Source of the DNA: Sulfurovum sp.
GTDB taxonomy: Bacteria; Campylobacterota; Campylobacteria; Campylobacterales; Sulfurovaceae
Direction of reading: 5' to 3'
Length of the DNA: 64,000 nt
NCBI RefSeq assembly: GCF_015493435.1
Contig: NZ_WGDD01000042.1
Coordinates: 1-64,000 of the forward strand
Shown: piece by piece, positions 9,416-19,721 of the stretch
Layout: each line of letters opens with the position of its first letter
Position numbering within the stretch: the stretch's first letter is position 1
The notes under the pieces: generated by a model
What the model saw: only the letters and a program-made list of their open reading frames with translations
Databases searched by the model: none
Told to the model about the DNA's origin: nothing
Made by a program: the position numbers and the translations under genes

Positions 9416-9978
9416 TGCTTAAAAGAAACTATATTGCAGTTCTACTGATGCTCACAGGATTGGCAGGCTGCGGTTCATCTTCCTATTATATTCTTTCAAC
9501 TGCACCGCAGCCTGCTACTGTATTTCGGCAGACTGGCGGAAGCATCGGTGTTGAAAAAGTGACCGTACCCAAATATCTTTTCAAACATCAGATCGCTGTA
9601 GCCAGGTCATCTTCCCAGGTAACATTCCTCAGCGGTGCAAGCTGGGCGGAAGATATGGATGAGGGGCTGACGCAGAGACTCATCGGCTTTTTACAGAAAA
9701 AATTCAATCAGCCGGAAGTCTACGGCTATCCATGGGATGTGGAGCAGCAGCCAAAAGTCAAAGTGAAAGTACAGATATCGCGTTTTATCGCACAGGGAGA
9801 CAGGGTGTATCTGGATGCATCCATTCAGCTGGAAAATATGAAAACCGGAAAACGCAAAGCAAGACTCTTCTCTGTTTCGGTACCTTCGGGGAGCAGTGCT
9901 TCCAGTATCGTGGCGGCCATGGACAAGGCGTTTTCCCGTCTTGAAGCGCAGGTTGCACTGGGAATCAGGAATTTGTAA
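9415..9978 (+). CDS. pqiC: PqiC/ABC-type transport auxiliary lipoprotein
   Basis: Lipobox LAGCGSSSYYILS, family and operon context; TAATG stop/start overlap with pqiB. Confidence 0.85.
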   Translation: MLKRNYIAVLLMLTGLAGCGSSSYYILSTAPQPATVFRQTGGSIGVEKVTVPKYLFKHQIAVARSSSQVTFLSGASWAEDMDEGLTQRLIGFLQKKFNQPEVYGYPWDVEQQPKVKVKVQISRFIAQGDRVYLDASIQLENMKTGKRKARLFSVSVPSGSSASSIVAAMDKAFSRLEAQVALGIRNL

Positions 9979-10060
9979 AAGGCGGTTTTCCTGATGTTTG
10001 ACAGGACTTCAGCAATGAATTTTATGCTACAATTCCTAACCAAGGCGGTGAAGGGGAAAA

Positions 10061-11113
10061 ATGTCCACGTTCAGTACAGTTAAAACAGGCGTATTGCTTC
10101 TATGTTTCGGTACATATTCGCTTTTTGCCTCGGCCGATACTTTTAAAAAGTACGAGGTGCAGTCCGGATCGGTTGTCTACAGCATTTCCGGGGAGGGGGT
10201 TTTGGCACCGGATTTGAACATCACGATCAGCGGTGAAGGCAAACTGCGCTTTAGGGACTGGGGAAAGATCGCACTGGCTGAAGAAAAGATTGAAGAAGAT
10301 ACGTACGGGGCATTTCTCGACAGAGAACAGATCTCTACCTGTGTCAAGCGTGACAGGAACCAGCAGTTCAGCGTCAACTATGACCGTAAAGTGATCATGC
10401 AAAGGTCTCTTCCCCAGGGAAAGAAGTCTGCCGATCTGTCCCATATGCATCGCAGTATGTCCCGGCAGGGTCAGGAAACGGTTGCAGGCAAAGTCTGTAC
10501 CGTCTGGGCGAAAAAAAATGTGCGTATGTGTTTCTACAAAGGTATTCCTCTTTTGATCGAAAAGGAGGCTGTGGGTATTCACTATGAAAAAAGAGCGGTC
10601 GAATTCAAAGAAAATGTCAAGGTTTCAACGGACAACTGTTCTATGCCGAATTTTCCTGTACAGAAATTCGCACTCTTTAAAACAACGATCAAACAGAAAA
10701 AAAGTGCAGATGGTTTTTTTCAACTTTTATCAGAGATCATTGACAAAACGTCAAAAATGAAAAGTACACAGGTGCAAAAACGCAAACAAATCTATTTGAA
10801 CCGGCTGGGTGAACATATCTTTGCAAAACAGAAAATACTGCTGCCCCAAATGCTTGACAGCATGAAACGTGCACGGGAATGTCTTCAGGGGGCCGATAAC
10901 AACCTTGAAGCCAATGACTGTATTGAAGAGATCAACGACTTCAGAAGCAAAATAGTCAAAGAGGATGAAAATACTATCGATACGTGGGACAAAAAGGCTA
11001 AGGACAGCATAGTTGATGAATTTGATGCGAATATCGCCAGACTCGAATCCCGTATGCCGTGTATCCGTGCTTCGAAAAACATTGCTGATCTTTCAGGCTG
11101 TATGTCAAAGTGA
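10061..11113 (+). CDS. exported hypothetical protein
   Basis: Signal peptide; multiple Cys; coupled to downstream radical SAM gene. Confidence 0.7.
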   Translation: MSTFSTVKTGVLLLCFGTYSLFASADTFKKYEVQSGSVVYSISGEGVLAPDLNITISGEGKLRFRDWGKIALAEEKIEEDTYGAFLDREQISTCVKRDRNQQFSVNYDRKVIMQRSLPQGKKSADLSHMHRSMSRQGQETVAGKVCTVWAKKNVRMCFYKGIPLLIEKEAVGIHYEKRAVEFKENVKVSTDNCSMPNFPVQKFALFKTTIKQKKSADGFFQLLSEIIDKTSKMKSTQVQKRKQIYLNRLGEHIFAKQKILLPQMLDSMKRARECLQGADNNLEANDCIEEINDFRSKIVKEDENTIDTWDKKAKDSIVDEFDANIARLESRMPCIRASKNIADLSGCMSK

Positions 11114-11982
11114 AATTTTACCGTGCCTATGTAGAGATCACCAATGTTTGCGGGCTCGCCTGCAGTTTCTGCCCAACCAAAGCCCTTCCCTCTACGCAGA
11201 TGGATCTATCCTTTTTCGAATCGGTTGTGGTACAGCTCAAACCCTATACCCGGGAGATCGCCTGCCATGTCGTGGGTGATCCTCTCACGCTTCCGAATCT
11301 TTCAGCGTATCTCGATATTATACATAAACACCGTATGAAGGCCCTCCTTACAACCAGCGGGTATTTTCTTAAAAAACACAGCTATGAAACCCTCTTTCAT
11401 CCCTGTGTCAAACAGATCAATGTTTCACTGAACAGTTACAACAAAAATGAGACAGCGCTGAGTTTTGAGCAGTATATCACCCCGATTTTGGATATGTGCC
11501 GTGCCAAACTTGAACGGAACAAGGAACTTTTCATCAATCTTCGCGTCTGGAACCTGGATGAAATGATGAGTGAGCGTACGTTCAATACTGTCCTTTTTGA
11601 CAAACTCTCCCGTACGTTCAGCTTACCGCTTGATCTGGAAAGTATTTACAGAGAAAGGCCAAAGTCAATCCGTCTGGAAAATAAAATTCTGGTACATTTC
11701 GATACTTATTTTGAATGGCCCTCTCTGAACAATAGCGTTTACGGTGACGGTACCTGTCAGGGATTGCAGTCGCATATTGCTATTTTGGCGGGAGGGAAAG
11801 TGGTACCGTGCTGTCTTGACTGTGACGGGATCATAGAACTGGGGGATTTGAAACACCATACACTCAAAGAGATACTTTCAAACAGCAGAACACAAAACAT
11901 GATAAAAGGATTCAATGAAGGCAAAGCCGTAGAAGCGCTTTGCCAGAAGTGCAGCTATAAAGAGCGCTTCAACACGCTTTAA
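11110..11982 (+). CDS. radical SAM protein with SPASM-like C-terminal cysteines
   Basis: EITNVCGLACSFCPTK (CxxxCxxC) and C-terminal CC..DC / CQKC; GTG start overlaps previous stop. Confidence 0.85.
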   Translation: MKFYRAYVEITNVCGLACSFCPTKALPSTQMDLSFFESVVVQLKPYTREIACHVVGDPLTLPNLSAYLDIIHKHRMKALLTTSGYFLKKHSYETLFHPCVKQINVSLNSYNKNETALSFEQYITPILDMCRAKLERNKELFINLRVWNLDEMMSERTFNTVLFDKLSRTFSLPLDLESIYRERPKSIRLENKILVHFDTYFEWPSLNNSVYGDGTCQGLQSHIAILAGGKVVPCCLDCDGIIELGDLKHHTLKEILSNSRTQNMIKGFNEGKAVEALCQKCSYKERFNTL

Positions 11983-12539
11983 CGATTGATCTTTGTGAAC
12001 TTGGTACCTTCAAGATTGAGGTTGTACATTAAACCTTTTTCTCCAAAGACAAACGCATAAATGGGATTTTTATAGCTTATGGTACTGATATCGGTATTTG
12101 CACCCCATTTGGCAACGGTTATCGCACCATCCACACCGGCTTCCCAGCCGTTGCTTCTGATAAATTTGTCCAGGGCATCCTGGCTGACGAATGCAATGAT
12201 ATAGGATGCTTTCTGCGCACCCATCTGAAATCCTACCGAGCCTGCGGCGATACTGTAGTAGCCGACACTTTTGCCATTAATGCGCAATACACCCTCACCA
12301 TATTTTCCTCCAACGACAAATCCTGCTTTAACGACGGAAGGAAACACAAGATACCCCTTTACTTTCGATAAAAAAGCCTTGCCTCCCCTTACGTCTTTGT
12401 AGAACTGCTGAACAGCTGCGTTGGCATTGGCATCTATGATCTCTTTGGGTTCATTGATGAAATCTGCAGAAGAGAACGAGCTCAGAAGCAGCATGAGAAA
12501 TGCGACAAGTGTCATTTGTTTAAACCGGTTTACAAGCAT
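11979..12539 (-). CDS. SYLF (YSC84/DUF500) lipid-binding domain protein, exported
   Basis: KAGFVVGGKYGEGVLR...GSVGFQMGAQKAS...WGANTDISTISY. Confidence 0.85.
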   Translation of the reverse strand: MLVNRFKQMTLVAFLMLLLSSFSSADFINEPKEIIDANANAAVQQFYKDVRGGKAFLSKVKGYLVFPSVVKAGFVVGGKYGEGVLRINGKSVGYYSIAAGSVGFQMGAQKASYIIAFVSQDALDKFIRSNGWEAGVDGAITVAKWGANTDISTISYKNPIYAFVFGEKGLMYNLNLEGTKFTKINR

Positions 12540-12634
12540 AAAAAAATCCTTTGGGTAAATTTGGAAATATTATATCAAAATAGTGTAAACTAAGTATTAA
12601 CTTTTAACAATAGAAAATGCTATAAAGGATCGAT

Positions 12635-12922
12635 ATGCCAAAAATGACACTGAAACAGTATGCGTTGAAACATAAAATGAGTATGTTCACTGTTGTCAAA
12701 CGTGTGAAAAACAATCAAGTCAAAAGTGAAACGGTTGAAGAGAACGGTAAAAGTGTTGTCTATATTCTTGAAGAGGACGAAGCAGCGGTATTGACAGAAA
12801 AGAAGACGGAAAGCCAGGAAAATCGGGATACCCATCCCAGGCTTTTGTCCCGTATGGCAGCACTGGAAAATGAAGTGGGATTACTCCATAAGGAGATTGA
12901 ATTACTGAAGAAGCGGCTATGA
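12635..12922 (+). CDS. small HTH-like/coiled-coil hypothetical protein
   Basis: 95 aa; MTLKQYALKHKMSMFTVVKRVKNNQVKSE N-terminus, C-terminal coiled coil; ATGA overlap with 12919 gene. Confidence 0.65.
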   Translation: MPKMTLKQYALKHKMSMFTVVKRVKNNQVKSETVEENGKSVVYILEEDEAAVLTEKKTESQENRDTHPRLLSRMAALENEVGLLHKEIELLKKRL

Positions 12923-13845
12923 AGAAGGTTGCCTATATCACCGATCCGGTTTACCTGATGCATGACACGGGGGCAGGCCATCCCGAATCGAAATTTCGTC
13001 TTGAAGCAATTGAAAAGGCAGTGGCTCCGCTGAAAAAGAGCCTGGTTGAAGTGTCACCCGCAGGCGTTTCCGAAGCCTTGCTCGCACTTGTCCATTCCCC
13101 CGGACAGATAGAACGCGTCATGCAGGCTTCTGCGCAGCATCAGGCGATCGATTCCGATACGATCTGCAGTGCGCACTCCTATGATGCTGCCAGGTTTGCA
13201 GCCGGTGCGGGTATCGCGGCAGTTGACGGTATCGGGCAGGGTGCCTTTGAACGCGCTTTCTGTGCGGTACGTCCTCCCGGGCATCATGCCACACCGGTAC
13301 AGTCTATGGGGTTCTGTCTTTTTAACAATATTGCGATCACAGCCCGTTATGCACAGCAGCAGGGCTACAGAAAGATCATGATCATTGATTTTGATGTGCA
13401 TCACGGGAATGGAACACAGGATACCTTTTATGAAGACGATACAGTGTTTTACTTCTCTTCCCATCAGGCATTCGCCTATCCCGGAACGGGACTGGAAAAA
13501 GAGCGCGGTGCATTCAAAGGAGAGGGATATACAGCCAATTATCCTATGATGCCTGACAGCGGCGATGCCGAAGTACTCGATATTTATACGCATGATCTTC
13601 CTGTACATGTTCAGGCATTCAACCCCGACCTGATACTGGTATCGGCAGGCTATGACCTGCACGAGAGCGATCCTCTGGCACAGCTCAACGTTACCACGGA
13701 GGGCATACGAAAGATCGTTCAAAATATTCTCAGAAGTGCAGATGTCCCCTTTGTTTTTTTTCTTGAGGGTGGCTATGATGAGGCTGCATTGGGCAGGAAT
13801 GTCAAAGCAACACTTGAAGAGATGTTAACTATAGATACAGTTTGA
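12919..13845 (+). CDS. histone deacetylase/AcuC-family deacetylase
   Basis: GHPESKFRLEAI, RPPGHHATP, GFCLFNNIAI, IDFDVHHGNGTQDTFY. Confidence 0.9.
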   Translation: MKKVAYITDPVYLMHDTGAGHPESKFRLEAIEKAVAPLKKSLVEVSPAGVSEALLALVHSPGQIERVMQASAQHQAIDSDTICSAHSYDAARFAAGAGIAAVDGIGQGAFERAFCAVRPPGHHATPVQSMGFCLFNNIAITARYAQQQGYRKIMIIDFDVHHGNGTQDTFYEDDTVFYFSSHQAFAYPGTGLEKERGAFKGEGYTANYPMMPDSGDAEVLDIYTHDLPVHVQAFNPDLILVSAGYDLHESDPLAQLNVTTEGIRKIVQNILRSADVPFVFFLEGGYDEAALGRNVKATLEEMLTIDTV

Positions 13846-13909
13846 TACATTTGATCTTTTTTAATAAATAATATTTATATAATATCATTTTAAAAGATAT
13901 AATGTTTGT

Positions 13910-15625
13910 ATGGAAGTTTATAAGATCAAAAACATTGCAGGACACTTGTCAAAAGCTTTTTTGGGCAATCCGCTTACACCGATTTTGGCAATATCCATTT
14001 TATTGCTGGGTTTCATTGCACTCAATACGATGCCGAGAGAAGAAGACCCTCAGATAGAGGTCAGCGGAGGAGCGGTCGTTGTTGCACTGCCGGGTGCTTC
14101 TCCGCAGGAAGTACTCAATGTCGTCATCAAACCCCTTGAGCGTAAAATCAGGGAGATCAAGGGTGTGGAGCATGTCTACGGTACAGCGATGAACAACTTT
14201 GGCATGGTCAATGTACAGTACTACATCGGGGAGGACAGAGAATCGTCAAATCTGAAACTCTACGACAAAGTGATGCAAAATATGGACCAGTTGCCTCGGG
14301 GGACGATGCCGCCGCTGGTCAAGCCGTTCGATATCGATATAGACATTCCCATACTCACAGCAGCATTTTACCGTCTTCCGGGTACAAAAATGGATGTGGT
14401 CGGACTCTACAAGACCATTCGTGAACTTCAGACAGACATCAATGCGCTTGACAATGTGTCCAAAACAACGCTTAAAGGGGTGAAGCGCCCGCAGTACAAT
14501 GTCCTGATCGATCTGCATAAACTCTCTGCCTATCATATTTCACTCGGGCAGGTGGCACAGGCCATCAAAGCCATTTCAACCAATGCACCGCTGATCGATA
14601 CCATAGACAACCAGAAAAAACTGGTCGTTTTCGGTGTAGAAAACGCGATCGATACGATCGACGACCTTAAAGAATTGATCATTGCACAGTATATGGGATC
14701 ACCCATTTACCTGAAAAACATTGCCGATGTCAAATACAGTTACGATATTCAAAATTTCCAGAGTGCACTGATCAGTTACCAAAAAGGGATGGATGTACAT
14801 CCCGAAATCATACGTGACGGCGAGCCGGCTATTGCCGAAAGAGAAGAAGAGGGGAAGAACAAAGCGCAGAAACCGGCAGTGTTCATGCCGCTGGATTCCC
14901 AGATTACGATGACGGTATCAAAACTCAAAGGTACCAACGCCGTTTATATTGCAGAAGAGGCGATCGAAAAGATCGAAGCGTCCAGAGAGGCTCTCAACCG
15001 TGCGGGTGTCGGTTTTATCATTACCCGTAACTACGGTGAGCGGGCGAACGAGGCAGTCAATGAACTGGTGCATCATCTTGAGATCACGATTTTTATTATT
15101 ATGCTGATCCTCATTCCTTTCCTTGGCTGGCGTGAGTCGATGGTCGTAACCGTGGCAGTACCGATGATTTTGGCAACCACACTTTTCATTGCCCAGCTGA
15201 CGGACCAGACCATCAATCGTATTACCCTGTTCGCTTTTCTGCTTTCTCTGGGGCTCATTGTCGATGACGCCATCATTGTGATCGAAAATATTCACCGCCG
15301 TCTGCATCTGGACATTGACAAGAAGAGTGTCGATGAAATCATCATACAGGCGACAGACGAGATCGGACCTTCGACCAATATTGCAACCATCGCCATTATC
15401 CTGACAATGGTACCCATGGCTTTTGTCGGGGGAATGATGGGGCAGTTTATGAAACCCATTCCGCTCAATGTTCCGGTGGGACTGGCAGTTTCGCTTTTTG
15501 TCGCATATGTGTTCGCGCCGTTCCTGGCAAAAAAATGGCTGAACTTCAAAAAGATCAAAGCCGATGTCCTCAAACACAAAGCAGAGCATGAAGCGCAGGA
15601 AAATGCCGGAAAGGAAGAGGCATAA
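13910..15625 (+). CDS. RND efflux transporter, N-terminal half (AcrB-like)
   Basis: LNTMPREEDPQIEV, TM4-6 region LLSLGLIVDDAIIVIENIHRRL; terminates after about 570 aa. Confidence 0.85.
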   Translation: MEVYKIKNIAGHLSKAFLGNPLTPILAISILLLGFIALNTMPREEDPQIEVSGGAVVVALPGASPQEVLNVVIKPLERKIREIKGVEHVYGTAMNNFGMVNVQYYIGEDRESSNLKLYDKVMQNMDQLPRGTMPPLVKPFDIDIDIPILTAAFYRLPGTKMDVVGLYKTIRELQTDINALDNVSKTTLKGVKRPQYNVLIDLHKLSAYHISLGQVAQAIKAISTNAPLIDTIDNQKKLVVFGVENAIDTIDDLKELIIAQYMGSPIYLKNIADVKYSYDIQNFQSALISYQKGMDVHPEIIRDGEPAIAEREEEGKNKAQKPAVFMPLDSQITMTVSKLKGTNAVYIAEEAIEKIEASREALNRAGVGFIITRNYGERANEAVNELVHHLEITIFIIMLILIPFLGWRESMVVTVAVPMILATTLFIAQLTDQTINRITLFAFLLSLGLIVDDAIIVIENIHRRLHLDIDKKSVDEIIIQATDEIGPSTNIATIAIILTMVPMAFVGGMMGQFMKPIPLNVPVGLAVSLFVAYVFAPFLAKKWLNFKKIKADVLKHKAEHEAQENAGKEEA

Positions 15626-17442
15626 TGGGAAAATTTGAAGCCTATCTTCTTGATATTCTAAGACACAAAAAAAAGAAGCGTATCGTCATACTCCTCGTCC
15701 TGCTTGCACTGATGGGTTCGATAGCGATGATCCCGACCAAGCTGGTCCTTGCCAAGATGCTGCCGGGGAAAAGTGCCGATACTTTCAGTATCTATATTGA
15801 TATGCCTACGAATGCGTCCATTCATGAAACACGGGAAATGGCCCAGTGTGTCGTCAGCCGGCTGCAAAAAGTAGCCGGTGTGACCGATATGGAAGTTTTT
15901 CTCGGGCAGGGAGCACCGCTCGACTATGCCGGACTTGTCAAAGGGAGTGCCTTCAAACGTTTTCAGAATCAGGCTGAGATCGTGGTGAACCTTACGGACA
16001 AGCATCACAGGGAAGAGCCTTCCTTTATGATGGTTCACCGCATACGGCCGCTCATTCAAAAACGGTGTGAACCGCTCAATCCGGGTACCAGTATCAAATT
16101 TATCGAAATGCCTTCAGGGCCTCCTACGCTTGCTACCATTGTTGTGGAAGTATACAGCAAATCGGAAAGTGCCTTGCGTCATATGTCCGAACGTGTCAGC
16201 AGCGTACTTAAAAAGACAGACGGCCTTGTCGATGTCGATGTGATGCTCGATGATATTTACACGACCTATATGCTGAGTCCGAACAAAGACAAGATCATTC
16301 AGAGCGGCCTGGGGGTCGACCAGGTCAATCAGATCATTTATCTGGCTTTCAAGGGGATGCCTGTTGCCGTGAAGAATACGAAGAACCAGCAGGACCAGAT
16401 CCCTATTTTTGTGCGTTTGGATGAACATTCAAGAAAAGTGCAGGGAGAAAGCAAAAGTGCACTGCACCACAAACTTTCCAATTTGCGGCTGATGAACAAA
16501 CGGGGAATGATGGTGCCGCTTATTGAAGTGGTCGATATCAAAGCGATGCCTTCCAGTCCGACCATTTTCAGAAAAGATCTTAAAAATATGGCGGTCATCA
16601 CAGCGGAATGTGATCTTGTTTCCCAGGTATATCCTCTTCTGGATGCCAGAGATACGATGCTCAAAGTACTGAAAAATGAATACAATATCACCAAAACACC
16701 GGGGATATCTACCTATATGTTCGATCTGAATGCCGTAGATAAAAAAACAGGGGAAAAAATACTGATCCGTTGGGATGGAGAGATGAAGGTATCACTCGAT
16801 ACCTTCAGGGATCTTGGAGGTGCTTTTATTGCAGCATTGGTGCTGATGTTCTTGCTGATGGTGGTTTACTACAAGTCTTTTGCACTCAGCGGGATCGTGC
16901 TTGCGGGAAGTTTCCTTTCCATCATAGGGGTTATTGTAGGCCACTGGATCACTGACAAGATCGCTCTGGCCATTACCGATGTCGATTTCTTTCTTACGGC
17001 AACATCTCTGATCGGCTTCATCTCACTGATGGGGATCAGTGCGCGGGGCTCACTGCTTCTAATAGATTTCTCCCGCGGATTGATCCGGGAAGGCATGGAA
17101 AAAAAGGAAGCGATCGCCAAGGCGACAGCGACACGTGCCAAACCGATTTTGATGACGGCAGTTGCGATTATTCTTGGATCCCTGCTGCTCTCTACAGACC
17201 CTATCTTCGGTGGACTCGGTATTGCATTGATCTTCGGATCCATTGCAGCGACAGCGGTGGCACTTTTTTTCATTCCTGTCCTGATGGATAATGCCAAAGC
17301 CATGGTTCCGGCAGAGGAGAAGATATGTGAAGAAGGTGACGGGACAGAAAAGGAGGGGAAAGACGTTTGGTGTATCCTGACGGATAATTTGAAAACGATC
17401 CTTTTCCCTAAAAAGAAATGTGACGACGATGAAGAGAAATAG
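15625..17442 (+). CDS. RND efflux transporter, C-terminal half
   Basis: Restarts as a second RND half (porter loop then GISARGSLLLIDF, ATATRAKPILMTAVAIILG); TAATG coupling to first half. Confidence 0.85.
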   Translation: MGKFEAYLLDILRHKKKKRIVILLVLLALMGSIAMIPTKLVLAKMLPGKSADTFSIYIDMPTNASIHETREMAQCVVSRLQKVAGVTDMEVFLGQGAPLDYAGLVKGSAFKRFQNQAEIVVNLTDKHHREEPSFMMVHRIRPLIQKRCEPLNPGTSIKFIEMPSGPPTLATIVVEVYSKSESALRHMSERVSSVLKKTDGLVDVDVMLDDIYTTYMLSPNKDKIIQSGLGVDQVNQIIYLAFKGMPVAVKNTKNQQDQIPIFVRLDEHSRKVQGESKSALHHKLSNLRLMNKRGMMVPLIEVVDIKAMPSSPTIFRKDLKNMAVITAECDLVSQVYPLLDARDTMLKVLKNEYNITKTPGISTYMFDLNAVDKKTGEKILIRWDGEMKVSLDTFRDLGGAFIAALVLMFLLMVVYYKSFALSGIVLAGSFLSIIGVIVGHWITDKIALAITDVDFFLTATSLIGFISLMGISARGSLLLIDFSRGLIREGMEKKEAIAKATATRAKPILMTAVAIILGSLLLSTDPIFGGLGIALIFGSIAATAVALFFIPVLMDNAKAMVPAEEKICEEGDGTEKEGKDVWCILTDNLKTILFPKKKCDDDEEK

Positions 17443-17444
17443 TA

Positions 17445-18287
17445 CTACTCTTCATTGATATCTTTAAATTGTGAAGGGTCATATTCGATGGTTATTTTGG
17501 TGTACATGCCGGGATAGATCTTTGGATTGCTGCGTTTGAAGGTAATGCGGATCTTAAATGTATGCGTCATCGGGTTGGCACTCGGAACGATGGACTTGAT
17601 ACGCCCGTGGCCGCGGTACCTGATGGATGGAATCCGGAAACGTACATAATCGCCTTCATTGATCTTGAGCAGGTCAGATTCGGATATCTGTGCTTCTATT
17701 TCGAGATCTTTGAGGTCAACAAGAACCATGACGGGCATACCGGGCATGACCATGTCCCCGACATGAAGATTTTTTTGGACAATGATCCCGTCGCTGGGTG
17801 CCTTGACTTCGAGATATTGTGAAATGACACTGATCTCTTTGGCTTTTTGTGATGCCTGCTTGACCAGGGTCTGCATGGACTTTAGCATGGCCTGTGCATT
17901 CTCTGCCATGATCTCGAGGTTTTCACTCCACTCTTCGTAATTGAATGACTTGCTGTCTGTCCTGCCGCGAAACAATGCTTTTTCACGGCGTATATCATCA
18001 AGTTTGGTCCGGTAGACATCAACCATTGCTTCTGTCTGTTCAAGTGCCAGGTTGGCCTGTTCTTTGAGAATGTCGAATTCTGCCGAATCCATTTTAAAAA
18101 GATCATCCTCTCTTCTAACTTTATCTCCGATCTTCACATAGACATCTTTGACATACCCCATATAACGTGCACCGATATATTTCTGGTTGTCAGATACTAC
18201 TGTACCGGTTACGGAAATCGTAGCGGCATAGAGTCCGGATGAGAGCAGAGAGGCAAAGAGCAGGGGGGTAAAAAGTCTTTTTTTCAT
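17445..18287 (-). CDS. RND periplasmic adaptor (HlyD/MFP family)
   Basis: Signal peptide, biotinyl-lipoyl-like halves (GYVKDVYVKIGDKVRREDDLF / VKAPSDGIIVQKNLHVGDMVMPGMPVMVLVD). Confidence 0.85.
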   Translation of the reverse strand: MKKRLFTPLLFASLLSSGLYAATISVTGTVVSDNQKYIGARYMGYVKDVYVKIGDKVRREDDLFKMDSAEFDILKEQANLALEQTEAMVDVYRTKLDDIRREKALFRGRTDSKSFNYEEWSENLEIMAENAQAMLKSMQTLVKQASQKAKEISVISQYLEVKAPSDGIIVQKNLHVGDMVMPGMPVMVLVDLKDLEIEAQISESDLLKINEGDYVRFRIPSIRYRGHGRIKSIVPSANPMTHTFKIRITFKRSNPKIYPGMYTKITIEYDPSQFKDINEE

Positions 18288-18405
18288 AATACACCTTTAT
18301 TTATTAATTTGCTTTAATTAAATAAGTTATTTTTATATTCTACACTAAGGTACCTAAAAAGGAAAGTGTGGCGTCATATTTGAGGGCAGTTGGGAAAAAG
18401 TGGGT

Positions 18406-18461
18406 AAAAAAGAAAAGTTCTTTGAACCAGACCGGAGTCTGGTACAACAGGTTTAGAACTT
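18406..18461 (-). terminator. intrinsic terminator downstream of FadL-like gene
   Basis: Minus strand: AAGTTCT...ACCAGAC-TCCG-GTCTGGT...AGAACTTTTCTTTTTT; nested stems then T-rich tract. Confidence 0.6.
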
Positions 18462-19721
18462 ATAGGTAAGCTGGAAAGAGAGTGAATTTTCACTGTGGTC
18501 AGTCGTGACAGAATCAAGTCCCATTTGGAGTGCACTTACATCAAATGTTTTTGTCGATACCGGTGCATAAACATACGCTGCATCGAGGGAGATCTGGTCA
18601 TTGAAGGCATACGTACCACCGATGGTATAGTGCTGTTCTTCCGTTGCCGGGAATCCAAGAAGATTGAACATGTTGATGGACGGATTCAGTGTTTCCGTTA
18701 CCGGTGTGGTCGCATAATTATATCCGAGTCTCAGTGCCCAGTTGTCCTGCGTAAATTCATAACCGAAAGCATATACATTCTGGTCTTCCCATCCAAAGTC
18801 CTGGTATCCTTTTGCCGAAGACCACTGGATCTGTTTGTAATCGAAAGCAAAAGTATGCTGCCCCATCGTATAGGCAATACCTACACCGGCTTCTGCGGGC
18901 TGCTCCAAATGGTCTCCGTCGGGCAATACGATACCAAACGGTCTTGTTGCAGTACTGAGCTGGTTCTTGTATTCCATATCGATCTTAGATTTGTAAACGG
19001 CACCGATGACCAGACCGTTCGAGAAATCATACGTGGCACCGATACTGTAGCCAAAACCGAAGTCCTGTGAGAGACCGGCACCTACAGAATTCAAATTAGG
19101 CGGCATGTTTCTGTCGGGCATGACATAATTGATGTCCAGGTTTCCGTACTGCAGAATAGGAGCAACAGCAATGCTCAGTCCTTCCATTTTATATGCCAGC
19201 GGTACGGCAAACTGCATCAGCTGAAGATTGGTGACCATATTGAAGTTGTTCAATTGGCCCGTGGTGAACATCGTATTTCTAATGTCGGCATCCTGACTGT
19301 AGTCCACACCCATTCCGGCAGTTCCCCACATACCGATACCTACATAAAAAGAATCATTGATCTTCATTGCCAGTGACACTTCCGGGATCATGTTCATATC
19401 GGCATCGCTGGTAAGCTTGTTTTGCGGCGGGAGCATAGATGGCGGTATATTGGGGTTTACATTCAACTGTGTTTTGATATCCGGCATGAAAACAGTTCCC
19501 CCAAAAGAAATTTCGGTGGACTGTACTTTGGTAATGAGAGCGGGGTTGTTCAGGGTAGATTCTGCACCGTGGCTCAGCGCAATCCCGACACCACCCATAC
19601 CGCGGGCTTTGGCACCGACAGAAATGAGGTGGTCTCCATTTGTAGCATGCAGCAGTGTTGAAGTCACAAGTGACAGGGCAATACCGGTTCCGAGCAGTTT
19701 GAGGTTACTTTTTTTCATCAT
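18453..19721 (-). CDS. FadL/OMPP1/TodX-family outer membrane protein
   Basis: Signal peptide MMKKSNLKLLGTGIALSLVTS..., GAKARGMGGVGIALSHGAESTLNNPA; C-terminal YKF. Start trimmed from the listed 19841 to the ATG near AAGGAT. Confidence 0.85.
   Translation of the reverse strand: MMKKSNLKLLGTGIALSLVTSTLLHATNGDHLISVGAKARGMGGVGIALSHGAESTLNNPALITKVQSTEISFGGTVFMPDIKTQLNVNPNIPPSMLPPQNKLTSDADMNMIPEVSLAMKINDSFYVGIGMWGTAGMGVDYSQDADIRNTMFTTGQLNNFNMVTNLQLMQFAVPLAYKMEGLSIAVAPILQYGNLDINYVMPDRNMPPNLNSVGAGLSQDFGFGYSIGATYDFSNGLVIGAVYKSKIDMEYKNQLSTATRPFGIVLPDGDHLEQPAEAGVGIAYTMGQHTFAFDYKQIQWSSAKGYQDFGWEDQNVYAFGYEFTQDNWALRLGYNYATTPVTETLNPSINMFNLLGFPATEEQHYTIGGTYAFNDQISLDAAYVYAPVSTKTFDVSALQMGLDSVTTDHSENSLSFQLTYKF

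Noticed and set aside
18420-18461. Possible structured RNA (CCAGACCGGAGTCTGG with outer AGTTCT/AGAACT pairing)
   Set aside because: Position after the FadL-like stop with an adjacent T-rich tract on the minus strand is explained by a terminator.
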